This document shows positions 41,047-48,045 of a stretch of 64,000 bases of DNA, piece after piece. Each line of letters starts with the position of its first letter. Position 1 is the stretch's first letter. This DNA is from Flaviflexus salsibiostraticola (GTDB lineage: Bacteria > Actinomycetota > Actinomycetes > Actinomycetales > Actinomycetaceae): positions 1,116,001-1,180,000 of the forward strand of contig NZ_CP034438.1 in NCBI RefSeq assembly GCF_003952265.1, read 5' to 3'. Both the position numbers and the translations under genes were made by a program. The notes under the pieces were generated by a model that was not told the DNA's origin, did not search any database, and was given only the letters and a program-made list of their open reading frames with translations.

Positions 41047-41541
41047 ATGAGCGCGACAAGCCCAGGACCCCGCGTCCTGCGGGCTGGCGACGGTGACGTC
41101 ACCGGCAACGCAGGCAATCTGGATCGCTACCTGCTCGAAAGCGGAGCATCTGGCGGGCACATCGCATTGGTCGAACACATTCTCGAACCGAAGGTCCTTG
41201 CGGCACCAATCCATCGGCACAGCCGCGAGGATGAGTACAGTTTCGTCCTCACTGGCACTCTCGGTGTGATTGAGGACGGCGTCGAAATAACAGCATCCAG
41301 CGGAGACCTCGTATCCAAGCCGCGCGGACGCTGGCACACGTTCTGGAACGCAGGAGACGACCAGCTCCGCGTGCTGGAGATCGTCAGCCCGGGCGGCATC
41401 GAAGACCTCTTCCGAAGGCTCGCTGACCCCGGCGGCGAGTATTCGCCGGCGACTCTTCCGGCCCTCGCCGCCCAGTACGGTGCTGAGGTGGACTTCGACG
41501 CCACCATGCCACTCGTCGACAAGCACGGCCTACGGTTCTGA
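41047..41541 (+). CDS. Cupin domain protein
   Basis: 164-residue single-cupin protein. Cupin motif 1 is PIHRHSREDEYSFVLTG (metal ligands His, His, Glu, though spaced with an extra acidic pair) and motif 2 GDLVSKPRGRWHTFWNAGD, with the third His. A metal site is therefore likely. Such small cupins act as dioxygenases, isomerases or sugar-binding regulators; which one this is cannot be told. It has no Shine-Dalgarno sequence, and a -10-like TAGCAT lies 6 nt before the ATG, so the message may be leaderless. It converges with the GH15 gene with 74 nt between. Confidence 0.85.
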   Translation: MSATSPGPRVLRAGDGDVTGNAGNLDRYLLESGASGGHIALVEHILEPKVLAAPIHRHSREDEYSFVLTGTLGVIEDGVEITASSGDLVSKPRGRWHTFWNAGDDQLRVLEIVSPGGIEDLFRRLADPGGEYSPATLPALAAQYGAEVDFDATMPLVDKHGLRF

Positions 41542-41615
41542 ACCATCGCGGCACGTGGTTCCTGCTGAACAGCACCTGGCTCCCAGCGGAGGTCTTGACG
41601 TCTCAAGAGTCAGAG

Positions 41616-43439
41616 TCAGCTCTGGCGAGGATCGACATACACGCCAGTTGCGGGCGGCAGCACCGGAGTAACCGAAGCCCGCGCCGTGCTGAGATGGCGG
41701 GCACTGTTGACGAGTCCGACATGGCTGAAGGCCTGGGGCATGTTTCCGAGGTGCCGGCCACTCGACGGATCGACCTCCTCCGAGAGAAGGCCAAGGTCGT
41801 TGCGAAGGGCGAGCAGTCGCTCGAAGTGCTGACGCCCCTCCGCGACACGTCCGATGCCGACGAGGGCGTCGACCAGCCAGAAGCTGCAGGGAAGGAATGC
41901 GCCTTCCCTGCCGGGGAGGCCATCCACGCCATGCTCGGTGCGGTAGCGGAGCACATATCCGTCCTCCACGAGCTCCCGCTGCACTGCCTCGACCGAGCCG
42001 ATGACACGCTCGTCGTCCCAGGGTAGGAAGCCGACCTGCGGGATGAGGAGCAGCGCCGCATCGAGACCCGGCGATCCGTAGTACTGCGTGAAGGTCCTGC
42101 GGGTGGCGTCGAATCCCTTCGAGCACACCTCGCGATGGATCTCGGCCCGCACCGTCCTCCACCGGTTCACCGGGCCCTCGAGGCCGAATCGCTCGACCGC
42201 CCGGACCGCGCTGTCCATGCCGGCCCACGCCATCACCTTGGAGTGCACGAACTGTTGGTCGGGGCCGCGGATCTCCCACAGCGACTTGTCGGATCGCCGC
42301 CAATTGCCCTCGAGGAAGTCGAGCAGCTCGAGCTGGAGGCTCCATGCGTCCGGGGCGCCGGGCAGGCCCGACTCCCGGTCGACATGGAGCATGGTGAGGA
42401 CCTCGCCCCACACATCCAACTGGAACTGGCCCGCGGCTGCGTTGCCCTCGCGGACGGGGCGCGACCCCTCGTAGCCGGCGAGCCACTCCAGTTCACGCTC
42501 GGGCAGTCGCCGCCGGCCGTCGATGCCGTACATGATCTGCAGGTCAGCTGGGTCACCCGCTACAGCCCGCAGCAGCCAATCGCGCCAGGCGAGCGCCTCC
42601 TCCTCGAAGCCGACGCGGAGGAGTGACTGCAGCGTGAACGTGGCGTCCCGGAGCCAGCAGTATCGGTAATCCCAGTTCCGTACGCCGCCGAAGTTCTCCG
42701 GCAGGGAGGTGGTCGCCGCGGCGACGATCCCGCCTGATGGGGCATAGGTCAGGGCCTTGAGTGTGAGCAGCGAGCGGTGGACCGCCTCTTTCCACTCACC
42801 CTCGTACTCGCTGTGCGAGATCCACTCGGTCCAGAAGCTCTCGCACCGCGCCAAGAGCCGCTCTGCTGCTCGGAGGGCTGGCCTCCGATGGTGACTGGGG
42901 TGGTGGGTGAGAATGAAGGGGACCCGGTCACCGGGACCCACCTCGAACTCGGCCGTCACCATCTGCTCCTCGACCCGAACCTCAACCGGCGTGTCCAGCC
43001 AGACGACGTCAGGGCCGCCGATGGCGGAGAACTGACCACCGTGTTGCCTCACCCACGGAGTGATGTGCCCATAGTCGAAGCGCAGCTGAAGTTCACTGCG
43101 GATGGGAACACGGCCGGACAGCCCCTCAACGATCCGCACAACATCAGCCGCATCATCGCGCACCGGCATGAAGTCAATGACGCGCACCGCCCCCTCCGGG
43201 GTCTCCCATTCCGTCTCCAGGATGAGGGTGTCCCCGCGGTAACGTCGTCGAGTGCACCGGTCAGAGCCAGAGGGAGCCAGCCGCCAGAAGCCGTTATCGT
43301 CGGCGCCGACGAGCCTGGCGAAACAGGCGCCGGAGTCGAAGCGGGGCAGACACAGCCAGTCAATCGACCCGTTGCTGCCCACGAGCGCCATCGTGTGCAG
43401 GTCGCCGATCACCCCATAATCTTCGATCGCGAGAGCCAC
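41616..43439 (-). CDS. Glycoside hydrolase family 15 (glucoamylase/trehalase type)
   Basis: 607-residue cytosolic protein. It starts with the GH15 pattern IEDYGVIGDLHTMALVGSNGSIDWLC and contains the catalytic core NFGGVRNWDYRYCWLRDATF and, at the end, FLPCSFWLVDALVGIGR, where the acid/base Glu region GREGAFLPCSF lies. It fits the actinobacterial branch that includes mycobacterial GH15 trehalase, so trehalose or an alpha-glucan is the likely substrate. There is no signal peptide. The gene is transcribed alone, convergent with the cupin. The malQ operon elsewhere in the window points to the same general alpha-glucan metabolism. Confidence 0.9.
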   Translation of the reverse strand: MALAIEDYGVIGDLHTMALVGSNGSIDWLCLPRFDSGACFARLVGADDNGFWRLAPSGSDRCTRRRYRGDTLILETEWETPEGAVRVIDFMPVRDDAADVVRIVEGLSGRVPIRSELQLRFDYGHITPWVRQHGGQFSAIGGPDVVWLDTPVEVRVEEQMVTAEFEVGPGDRVPFILTHHPSHHRRPALRAAERLLARCESFWTEWISHSEYEGEWKEAVHRSLLTLKALTYAPSGGIVAAATTSLPENFGGVRNWDYRYCWLRDATFTLQSLLRVGFEEEALAWRDWLLRAVAGDPADLQIMYGIDGRRRLPERELEWLAGYEGSRPVREGNAAAGQFQLDVWGEVLTMLHVDRESGLPGAPDAWSLQLELLDFLEGNWRRSDKSLWEIRGPDQQFVHSKVMAWAGMDSAVRAVERFGLEGPVNRWRTVRAEIHREVCSKGFDATRRTFTQYYGSPGLDAALLLIPQVGFLPWDDERVIGSVEAVQRELVEDGYVLRYRTEHGVDGLPGREGAFLPCSFWLVDALVGIGRVAEGRQHFERLLALRNDLGLLSEEVDPSSGRHLGNMPQAFSHVGLVNSARHLSTARASVTPVLPPATGVYVDPRQS

Positions 43440-43554
43440 GGCTCCTCCGTCCCACCACCCCGAGGGTGGTCACTCTCTTCTACGCGCTGGCCGAAGAGTC
43501 CGCAAGAGTTGGGTCCGTTGAAGGCAGGAGGTGGCAAGCCGGATTCTGGCGTCG

Positions 43555-44328
43555 TTACTTCTTCGGTGGCATCCGCACCTGAAGGTTGGTCCCGCCCGCA
43601 CCGGCGACCCTCTTGAGTTCAAATAGACCGATCGCTTCAAGCAGTTCACCGAGCTTCGAGTACCCCCAGTTGCGGGAATCAAAGTCAGGAGATTGTTTAC
43701 GCACTGTCGAGCCGACTTCGCTCAGATTGGCCCAACCGTCATCATCGGCGCCGGCAGAAATTCCTGCGCGCAGGAGATTCACCAGCTTTGTATCCCCACG
43801 CAGCTGCTTCTTCGTTCGCGATGCCGCGGTCTCTTTGGCGACCGCGGGCCCTGCCTTCGGACGACCCTCTGTTTCGGACTGGCCTTCAGCCACCCGAAGA
43901 ACATCGAAATACGTGAAGGTGTCGCAGGCTTTGACGAATGGCTGCGGGGTCTTTCGTTCACCGAAGCCGAAGACCTGCGCCCCTGATTCTCGAAGCCTCG
44001 CTGCGAGTCGAGTGAAGTCGCTGTCGGAGGAGACGATGGCAAAGGCATCTAGGTTGTTCTGGTGCAACAGATCCATCGCGTCGATGATGAGGGCACTGTC
44101 AGTTGAATTCTTGCCAGTGGTGTACGAGAACTGTTGGATCGGTTGGATGGCATGCTCATTTGCGGCGTCTTTCCAACCGCGCAAAAGGTCTGAGGTCCAG
44201 TCGCCGTACATACGCCGAACTGACGTCGTGCCATACTTCGCCAACTCTGCGAGAACGTTGGAGACATGTGCCGCGCTGACATTGTCAGAATCAATGAGAA
44301 CTGCAATGCGTGAAGACGTCTGGGCCAT
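43555..44328 (-). CDS. NYN (PIN-like) RNase with C-terminal OST-HTH/LOTUS domain
   Basis: 257-residue protein. The N-terminal NYN domain (residues ~8-150) keeps the acidic residues of PIN-like nucleases in VLIDSDNVSAAH, STDSALIIDAMDLL and IVSSDSDFTRLA. The C-terminal ~75 residues (TKLVNLLRAGISAG ... WGYSKLGELLEAIGLFEL) match the OST-HTH/LOTUS RNA-binding domain. The pair is a bacterial relative of MARF1/limkain-like proteins, thought to bind or cleave structured RNA. The start at 44328 gives the family N-terminus after MAQTSSRIAVL. A nested dyad lies ~70 bp upstream. No partner gene is linked. Confidence 0.88.
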   Translation of the reverse strand: MAQTSSRIAVLIDSDNVSAAHVSNVLAELAKYGTTSVRRMYGDWTSDLLRGWKDAANEHAIQPIQQFSYTTGKNSTDSALIIDAMDLLHQNNLDAFAIVSSDSDFTRLAARLRESGAQVFGFGERKTPQPFVKACDTFTYFDVLRVAEGQSETEGRPKAGPAVAKETAASRTKKQLRGDTKLVNLLRAGISAGADDDGWANLSEVGSTVRKQSPDFDSRNWGYSKLGELLEAIGLFELKRVAGAGGTNLQVRMPPKK

Positions 44329-44394
44329 AATGCAATCTTGCACCATAGGCAGTAAACGGCTCTCATGGGGTACCAATGTCACACTTTGGAGTAC

Positions 44395-44431
44395 TAGTCG
44401 ATCGACTCGAGGTTTAACCTATCGAGGACTA
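44395..44431. repeat. Nested inverted repeat upstream of the NYN gene
   Basis: TAGTC...GACTA (44395-44399 / 44427-44431) encloses CTCGA/TCGAG (44406-44410 / 44422-44426) and GGT/ACC around TTA. It lies 67-103 bp upstream of the NYN start, in unusually AT-richer DNA, and could be an operator or a hairpin. Confidence 0.5.
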
Positions 44432-44500
44432 TGTCAACGTCTTATGGGATGAGGAATCCATTTGAGGTCGTACTCCCCACGCCCTGCGGAATGCATAAAG

Positions 44501-44542
44501 CGGTGAGGTCCAAACCTTCACAAGAAGACTTGAACCTCACCG
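44501..44542 (-). terminator. Hairpin downstream of tRNA-His
   Basis: CGGTGAGGT (44501-44509) pairs with ACCTCACCG (44534-44542), with a few more pairs inside. It begins 5 nt past the tRNA-His 3' end on the minus strand. Confidence 0.65.
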
Positions 44543-44547
44543 ATCTG

Positions 44548-44621
44548 GGTGGCTAACGGGGCTTGAACCCGCGACCTCCTGGACCACAACCAGGCGCTCT
44601 ACCGACTGAGCTATAGCCACC
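44548..44621 (-). tRNA. tRNA-His (anticodon GTG)
   Basis: Cloverleaf with the extra 5' G-1 (44621) and C73 typical of tRNA-His: acceptor GTGGCTA/TAGCCAC, D-arm AGCTCAGTCGGTAGAGC, anticodon stem CCTGG/CCAGG with loop TTGTGGT containing GTG, T-arm GCGGG TTCAAGC CCCGT. CCA is not encoded. A -10-like TATAGT lies 24 nt upstream. Confidence 0.95.
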
Positions 44622-44691
44622 ATGGCGTTATCCGCCGATTCACAACTATACCCAACCCCGGCTCAGTTCACGGAATCGGCCGAGTGTGGTG

Positions 44692-45024
44692 TCAGTTGCA
44701 CTTCGCCGTGACGTCCGCATAAACGCGGTCGAAAACATCGCGTGCGCCTGCATCCTCGAGATTCTCAGCGACATTGCCGGCAGCGTCTGCGAGGTCACGG
44801 ATCGACACGGCAAGATCATGATCGGTGGCGAGGACGGATGCCTCCGCCAGCCGAAACTCCCACTGGCGTGCCGCGTTCGCCTGCTCATCTGACAGCGGCT
44901 CCGCGAACTCCTCGACCTCACGAGCGACGGTGTCGGCCTCGCGGCACGCCTCGTCGTTGCTGCCCGTCTCAGCGCCGCAGGCGGCGAGGCCGAATGCGAG
45001 AAGCAGGACGGTCGCGCGTGTCAC
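44692..45024 (-). CDS. Small putative lipoprotein coupled to an ATP-grasp gene
   Basis: 110-residue protein with a lipoprotein signal (MTRATVLLLAFGLAAC, lipobox LAAC) and a short, acidic, helical mature domain that contains two more cysteines (EACREA and the C-terminal KCN). I do not recognise a family. The GTG at 45024 lies inside the stop of the ATP-grasp gene (TGGTGA), so the two are translationally coupled. The pairing of an exported anchor with a cytosolic ligase suggests a shared envelope role, but this is inference only. Confidence 0.65.
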   Translation of the reverse strand: MTRATVLLLAFGLAACGAETGSNDEACREADTVAREVEEFAEPLSDEQANAARQWEFRLAEASVLATDHDLAVSIRDLADAAGNVAENLEDAGARDVFDRVYADVTAKCN

Positions 45025-45944
45025 CAGAATGCACGCACCGCGATCGCATCGGCGAACTTGCTGAGGTTGTCCTCGTCTGCGCTGAGGTAGAGCGAGCCGT
45101 CGATGAGGGAGATCTCCATGACGTAGAACTCCTCCTCGTCGTTGGGACCGCCGCGGACGATGTCGACGCGGTTGAAGAGCAGGAGCTCGTCGCGCCCGCT
45201 CTGCTCTTTGATGTAGGAGTGGAGAGACTGGCGGATCCGCTCGCCCCAGCGCCACTCCTGCTCCGTCGCATCGGACGAGCGCGCGATCTCCTCGTGGACG
45301 GTGTCGCCGCCTTCGAAGCGAGGATGGAGCATGGGCTCCTTCTCCACCTTGTAGGAGGGCAGTCCGTTGAGGTAGATGAGGGAGACTTCGCCCGAGCGGT
45401 CGACCTCTTCGTGGTAGCGCTGGACCATGACGGAGCGGCCGCGCTCGAGGTGGTGCATGGCGTCGGTGATGGCCCTCATGCGGGAGAGCGCATCCGTCGA
45501 CGTGTAGCGGCCGGTGCCGCGGCCACCCGACGAGATCGCCGGCTTGACGACGAAGTCGCCCATGGCCGGGAACCGGGTGTGCACCTGGTTGCGGCCGAAG
45601 CTCTTCGAGGGCTCGAGCCAGGTGGTGGCAATGGTCGGCATGCCGCGCTTGGCGAGCTCCTGAAGGTAGTGCTTATCCGTGTTCCACTTCATGACGCTCG
45701 CGGAGTTGAGCAGCCGGGGAACGGACTCGGCCCACTCGAGGAAGCCCTTCCGGTCCGTCGCGTAGTCACGGACCGACCGCACGACGACGGTGCCGGCCTG
45801 GCTCCAGTCGACCGAGGGGTCGTTCCAGATGGCGATGCGGGGCTCCAGACCTCGATCTCGAAGCGCGTCGGGCAGACCTGCCTCATCCGCATCGAGCTGA
45901 GGAAAGTCCTGCGAGGTTACGAGAGTCACTATCGGATCAGACAC
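45021..45944 (-). CDS. ATP-grasp ligase-like protein (DcsG/RimK-like)
   Basis: 307-residue protein with an ATP-grasp fold. The central motif FVVKPAISSGGRGTGRY supplies the ATP-binding Lys and glycine loop, and FYVMEISLIDGSLYL holds the metal-binding Glu near the end. The N-terminal part (VVVRSVRDYATDRKGFLEW, SASVMKWNTDKHYLQEL) resembles DcsG-type ATP-grasp proteins, one of which closes the D-cycloserine ring, and glutathione-synthetase-like relatives. Here no biosynthetic cluster is present, so the substrate is unknown. It has its own promoter region after the glpD terminator and is coupled to the small lipoprotein downstream. Confidence 0.75.
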   Translation of the reverse strand: MSDPIVTLVTSQDFPQLDADEAGLPDALRDRGLEPRIAIWNDPSVDWSQAGTVVVRSVRDYATDRKGFLEWAESVPRLLNSASVMKWNTDKHYLQELAKRGMPTIATTWLEPSKSFGRNQVHTRFPAMGDFVVKPAISSGGRGTGRYTSTDALSRMRAITDAMHHLERGRSVMVQRYHEEVDRSGEVSLIYLNGLPSYKVEKEPMLHPRFEGGDTVHEEIARSSDATEQEWRWGERIRQSLHSYIKEQSGRDELLLFNRVDIVRGGPNDEEEFYVMEISLIDGSLYLSADEDNLSKFADAIAVRAFW

Positions 45945-46015
45945 GCTCCCAACGGTACCCGAAAAATGGGACCTTTGGCCGCACGGTCCTTCGATTGGAC
46001 CCGCGTCACATCGAA

Positions 46016-46043
46016 CGGGCGCCGGCCATATGGCCGGCGCCCG
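46016..46043 (-). terminator. Terminator after glpD
   Basis: 28-base perfect palindrome (CGGGCGCCGGCCAT and its complement) 11 nt past the glpD stop, before the ATP-grasp gene start. Confidence 0.85.
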
Positions 46044-46054
46044 CTCAGTCCGTC

Positions 46055-47779
46055 TCAGACGATGTTGAGATGCTCGACGGGGACGATCTCCTCGGCCTTC
46101 GTGCGCAGCTGCGAGGCCTCGGAATCGGAGCGCGTCTCCTGGGCCGCGAGGATCGCGTCGGCCTGGGCAACCCAGTTGGCCACCTCAGCCTGGCGCGTCT
46201 CGTCATCCCAGCCGAGCAGTCCGCCCATGATCTCGGCGATCTCGGGGGCTGCCGCGCTGCCGCGGTCCGGCTGCTCGAAGTCGAGCCGGATCCGGTGCAG
46301 GAGCACGTCCTCGAGGTGGAGGGCGCCCTCGTGGGTGACCGCGAAGACCGCCTCGGCGCGGAGGTAATCCGGCGCATGCTCGATCGGTCGGCCGAGCGAC
46401 GGATCGGCGTCGATGAGGGCGAGCACGTCCGGGGTCTCGGTGCCGTAGCGGGAGAACAGGTGCTTGATGACAGTCTCGCTCAGCCTGTACTGCTGCGAGA
46501 GCACCGGCAGACGGCGCCGGCCCGCCTCGTATCCGACCGCGCCGACGAGCGGGATCGAGGCCGTGACCGACGGATTGGACTTCGCCGCACTGCCGAGGAC
46601 GTGGTCGACCGCGTCCTCCGCCATCTGCCTGTACGTCGTCAGCTTCCCGCCGGCGATGACGGTGAGGCCGGGCTGCGGGGAGGTGACCGTGTGCTCGCGC
46701 GAAACCTTCGTCGACTCGTCCTCGCTCTTCGTGCCCGGCTGCAGCAGCGGCCGCAGCCCCGCGAAGGTGCCGATGATGTCGTCGCGCGTCAGCTTGTCGG
46801 CGAGCACGGAGTTGGCCTGCTCGAGGACGTAGTCGATGTCCTCCGAGGTCGCGACGGGGGCGTCGCGCTGTTCGTGCCAGGCGGTGTCCGTTGTGCCGAT
46901 CACCCAGTACCGCTCCCACGGGATGATGAAGAGGACCGACTTCTCGGTCCGGAGGAAGACACCGGTCTTACCCTCGATCCGGTCCTTCGGGACGACGATG
47001 TGGATGCCCTTCGAGGCCAGCACCTCGAGCCCGCCCTCGGAATCGCCGAGCTGCTGGGTCTCCTCGGTCCACACTCCGGTCGCGCCGATGACGTGCTTGG
47101 CGCGGACCGTGATCTCCTCACCGGTCTCGAGGTCCTTGAGGATGGCGCCGACGACGGCGTCGCCCTCGGTGATGAACGAGGTGGCCTGGGTCCTCGGGGC
47201 CGCGAGCGCCCCGTAGCCCTGGGCGGTGCGGACGAGGTCGATGACGAGCCTGGAGTCATCGACACGAGCATCATAGAAGCGGATTCCGCCGATGAGGGAC
47301 TCAGGGTCGAGGCTCGGCACGAGCTCGAGGGCGCCCTTGTGGCCGTAGTGCTTCTGGACGGGCACGCGGCCGCCGCCGATCTTGGCGAGCGCGTCGTACA
47401 TGCCGACGCCGACCGCCGAGTAGGCGCGCTCGATGACGCGCTGCTTGAGCGGCCAGAGGAACGGCTGCGCGGAGACGAGATGCGGCGCTGTCGTCGTCAG
47501 CAGCGTGCCCCGCTCGCGCAGGGCCTCGGCGACGAGGGCGAAGTCGAGCTGGTAGAGGTAGCGCAGTCCGCCGTGGACCAGCTTCGAGGACCACTGGGAG
47601 GTGCCGGCCGACCAGTCCCTCATCTCAACGATCCCGGTCTTGAGGCCGCGTGTTGCCGCGTCGAGGGCGATCCCGGCGCCTGTCACACCCCCTCCGACGA
47701 CGAGGATGTCCAACTCTTCTTCTGCCATCCGCGCGAGCGCGGATTGGCGGCTGTCACGGGTGAGTGCGGTGGTCGACAC
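46055..47779 (-). CDS. glpD: Glycerol-3-phosphate dehydrogenase (FAD-dependent)
   Basis: 574-residue flavoprotein that oxidises glycerol-3-phosphate to dihydroxyacetone phosphate at the inner face of the membrane and passes electrons to quinone. The FAD motif DILVVGGGVTGAGIALDAATRG is near residue 25, with GTSQWSSKLVHGGLRYLYQ and the C-terminal VIAGGKLTTYRQMAEDAV as family signatures. The GTG at 47779 is preceded by GGGAGG at 5 nt, and the long frame upstream is unlikely to be translated. A promoter TTGACG-17-CATTCT is seen upstream. No glpF or glpK is linked. Confidence 0.95.
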   Translation of the reverse strand: MSTTALTRDSRQSALARMAEEELDILVVGGGVTGAGIALDAATRGLKTGIVEMRDWSAGTSQWSSKLVHGGLRYLYQLDFALVAEALRERGTLLTTTAPHLVSAQPFLWPLKQRVIERAYSAVGVGMYDALAKIGGGRVPVQKHYGHKGALELVPSLDPESLIGGIRFYDARVDDSRLVIDLVRTAQGYGALAAPRTQATSFITEGDAVVGAILKDLETGEEITVRAKHVIGATGVWTEETQQLGDSEGGLEVLASKGIHIVVPKDRIEGKTGVFLRTEKSVLFIIPWERYWVIGTTDTAWHEQRDAPVATSEDIDYVLEQANSVLADKLTRDDIIGTFAGLRPLLQPGTKSEDESTKVSREHTVTSPQPGLTVIAGGKLTTYRQMAEDAVDHVLGSAAKSNPSVTASIPLVGAVGYEAGRRRLPVLSQQYRLSETVIKHLFSRYGTETPDVLALIDADPSLGRPIEHAPDYLRAEAVFAVTHEGALHLEDVLLHRIRLDFEQPDRGSAAAPEIAEIMGGLLGWDDETRQAEVANWVAQADAILAAQETRSDSEASQLRTKAEEIVPVEHLNIV

Positions 47780-47825
47780 TGGAACCTCCCAAGAGAAAAT
47801 GCGTCCTGAAAACGCCGTTTTGTCC

Positions 47826-47854
47826 AGAATGCCGGATGTGAACGATTGCGTCAA
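47826..47854 (-). promoter_or_regulatory. Promoter of glpD
   Basis: On the minus strand TTGACG, 17-nt spacer, CATTCT (complement of 47826-47831), about 45 nt upstream of the glpD GTG. Spacing is exact. No clear GlpR-type repeat was found around it. Confidence 0.6.
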
Positions 47855-48045
47855 TACACAGGCACACTCGTGCAGGTAGCGTCCAGGAAAGCGCATCCAC
47901 GTGCCGTGACCTGGCCATTCACCGGCGGACCGGTCCGAGCACGCCGGTACAGACTCGTGAAAACCCCGCCGAGCGGATGCCCGAACGGGTCCGAGCCAGG
48001 GGATGCGCCGCTCTCCCGGCCCATCGAGAAGCGCCTCCCCGGGGC

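Noticed and set aside
40867..41526. 219-codon minus-strand frame opposite the cupin gene
   Set aside because: The cupin frame has both metal-binding motifs; the antisense frame has none.
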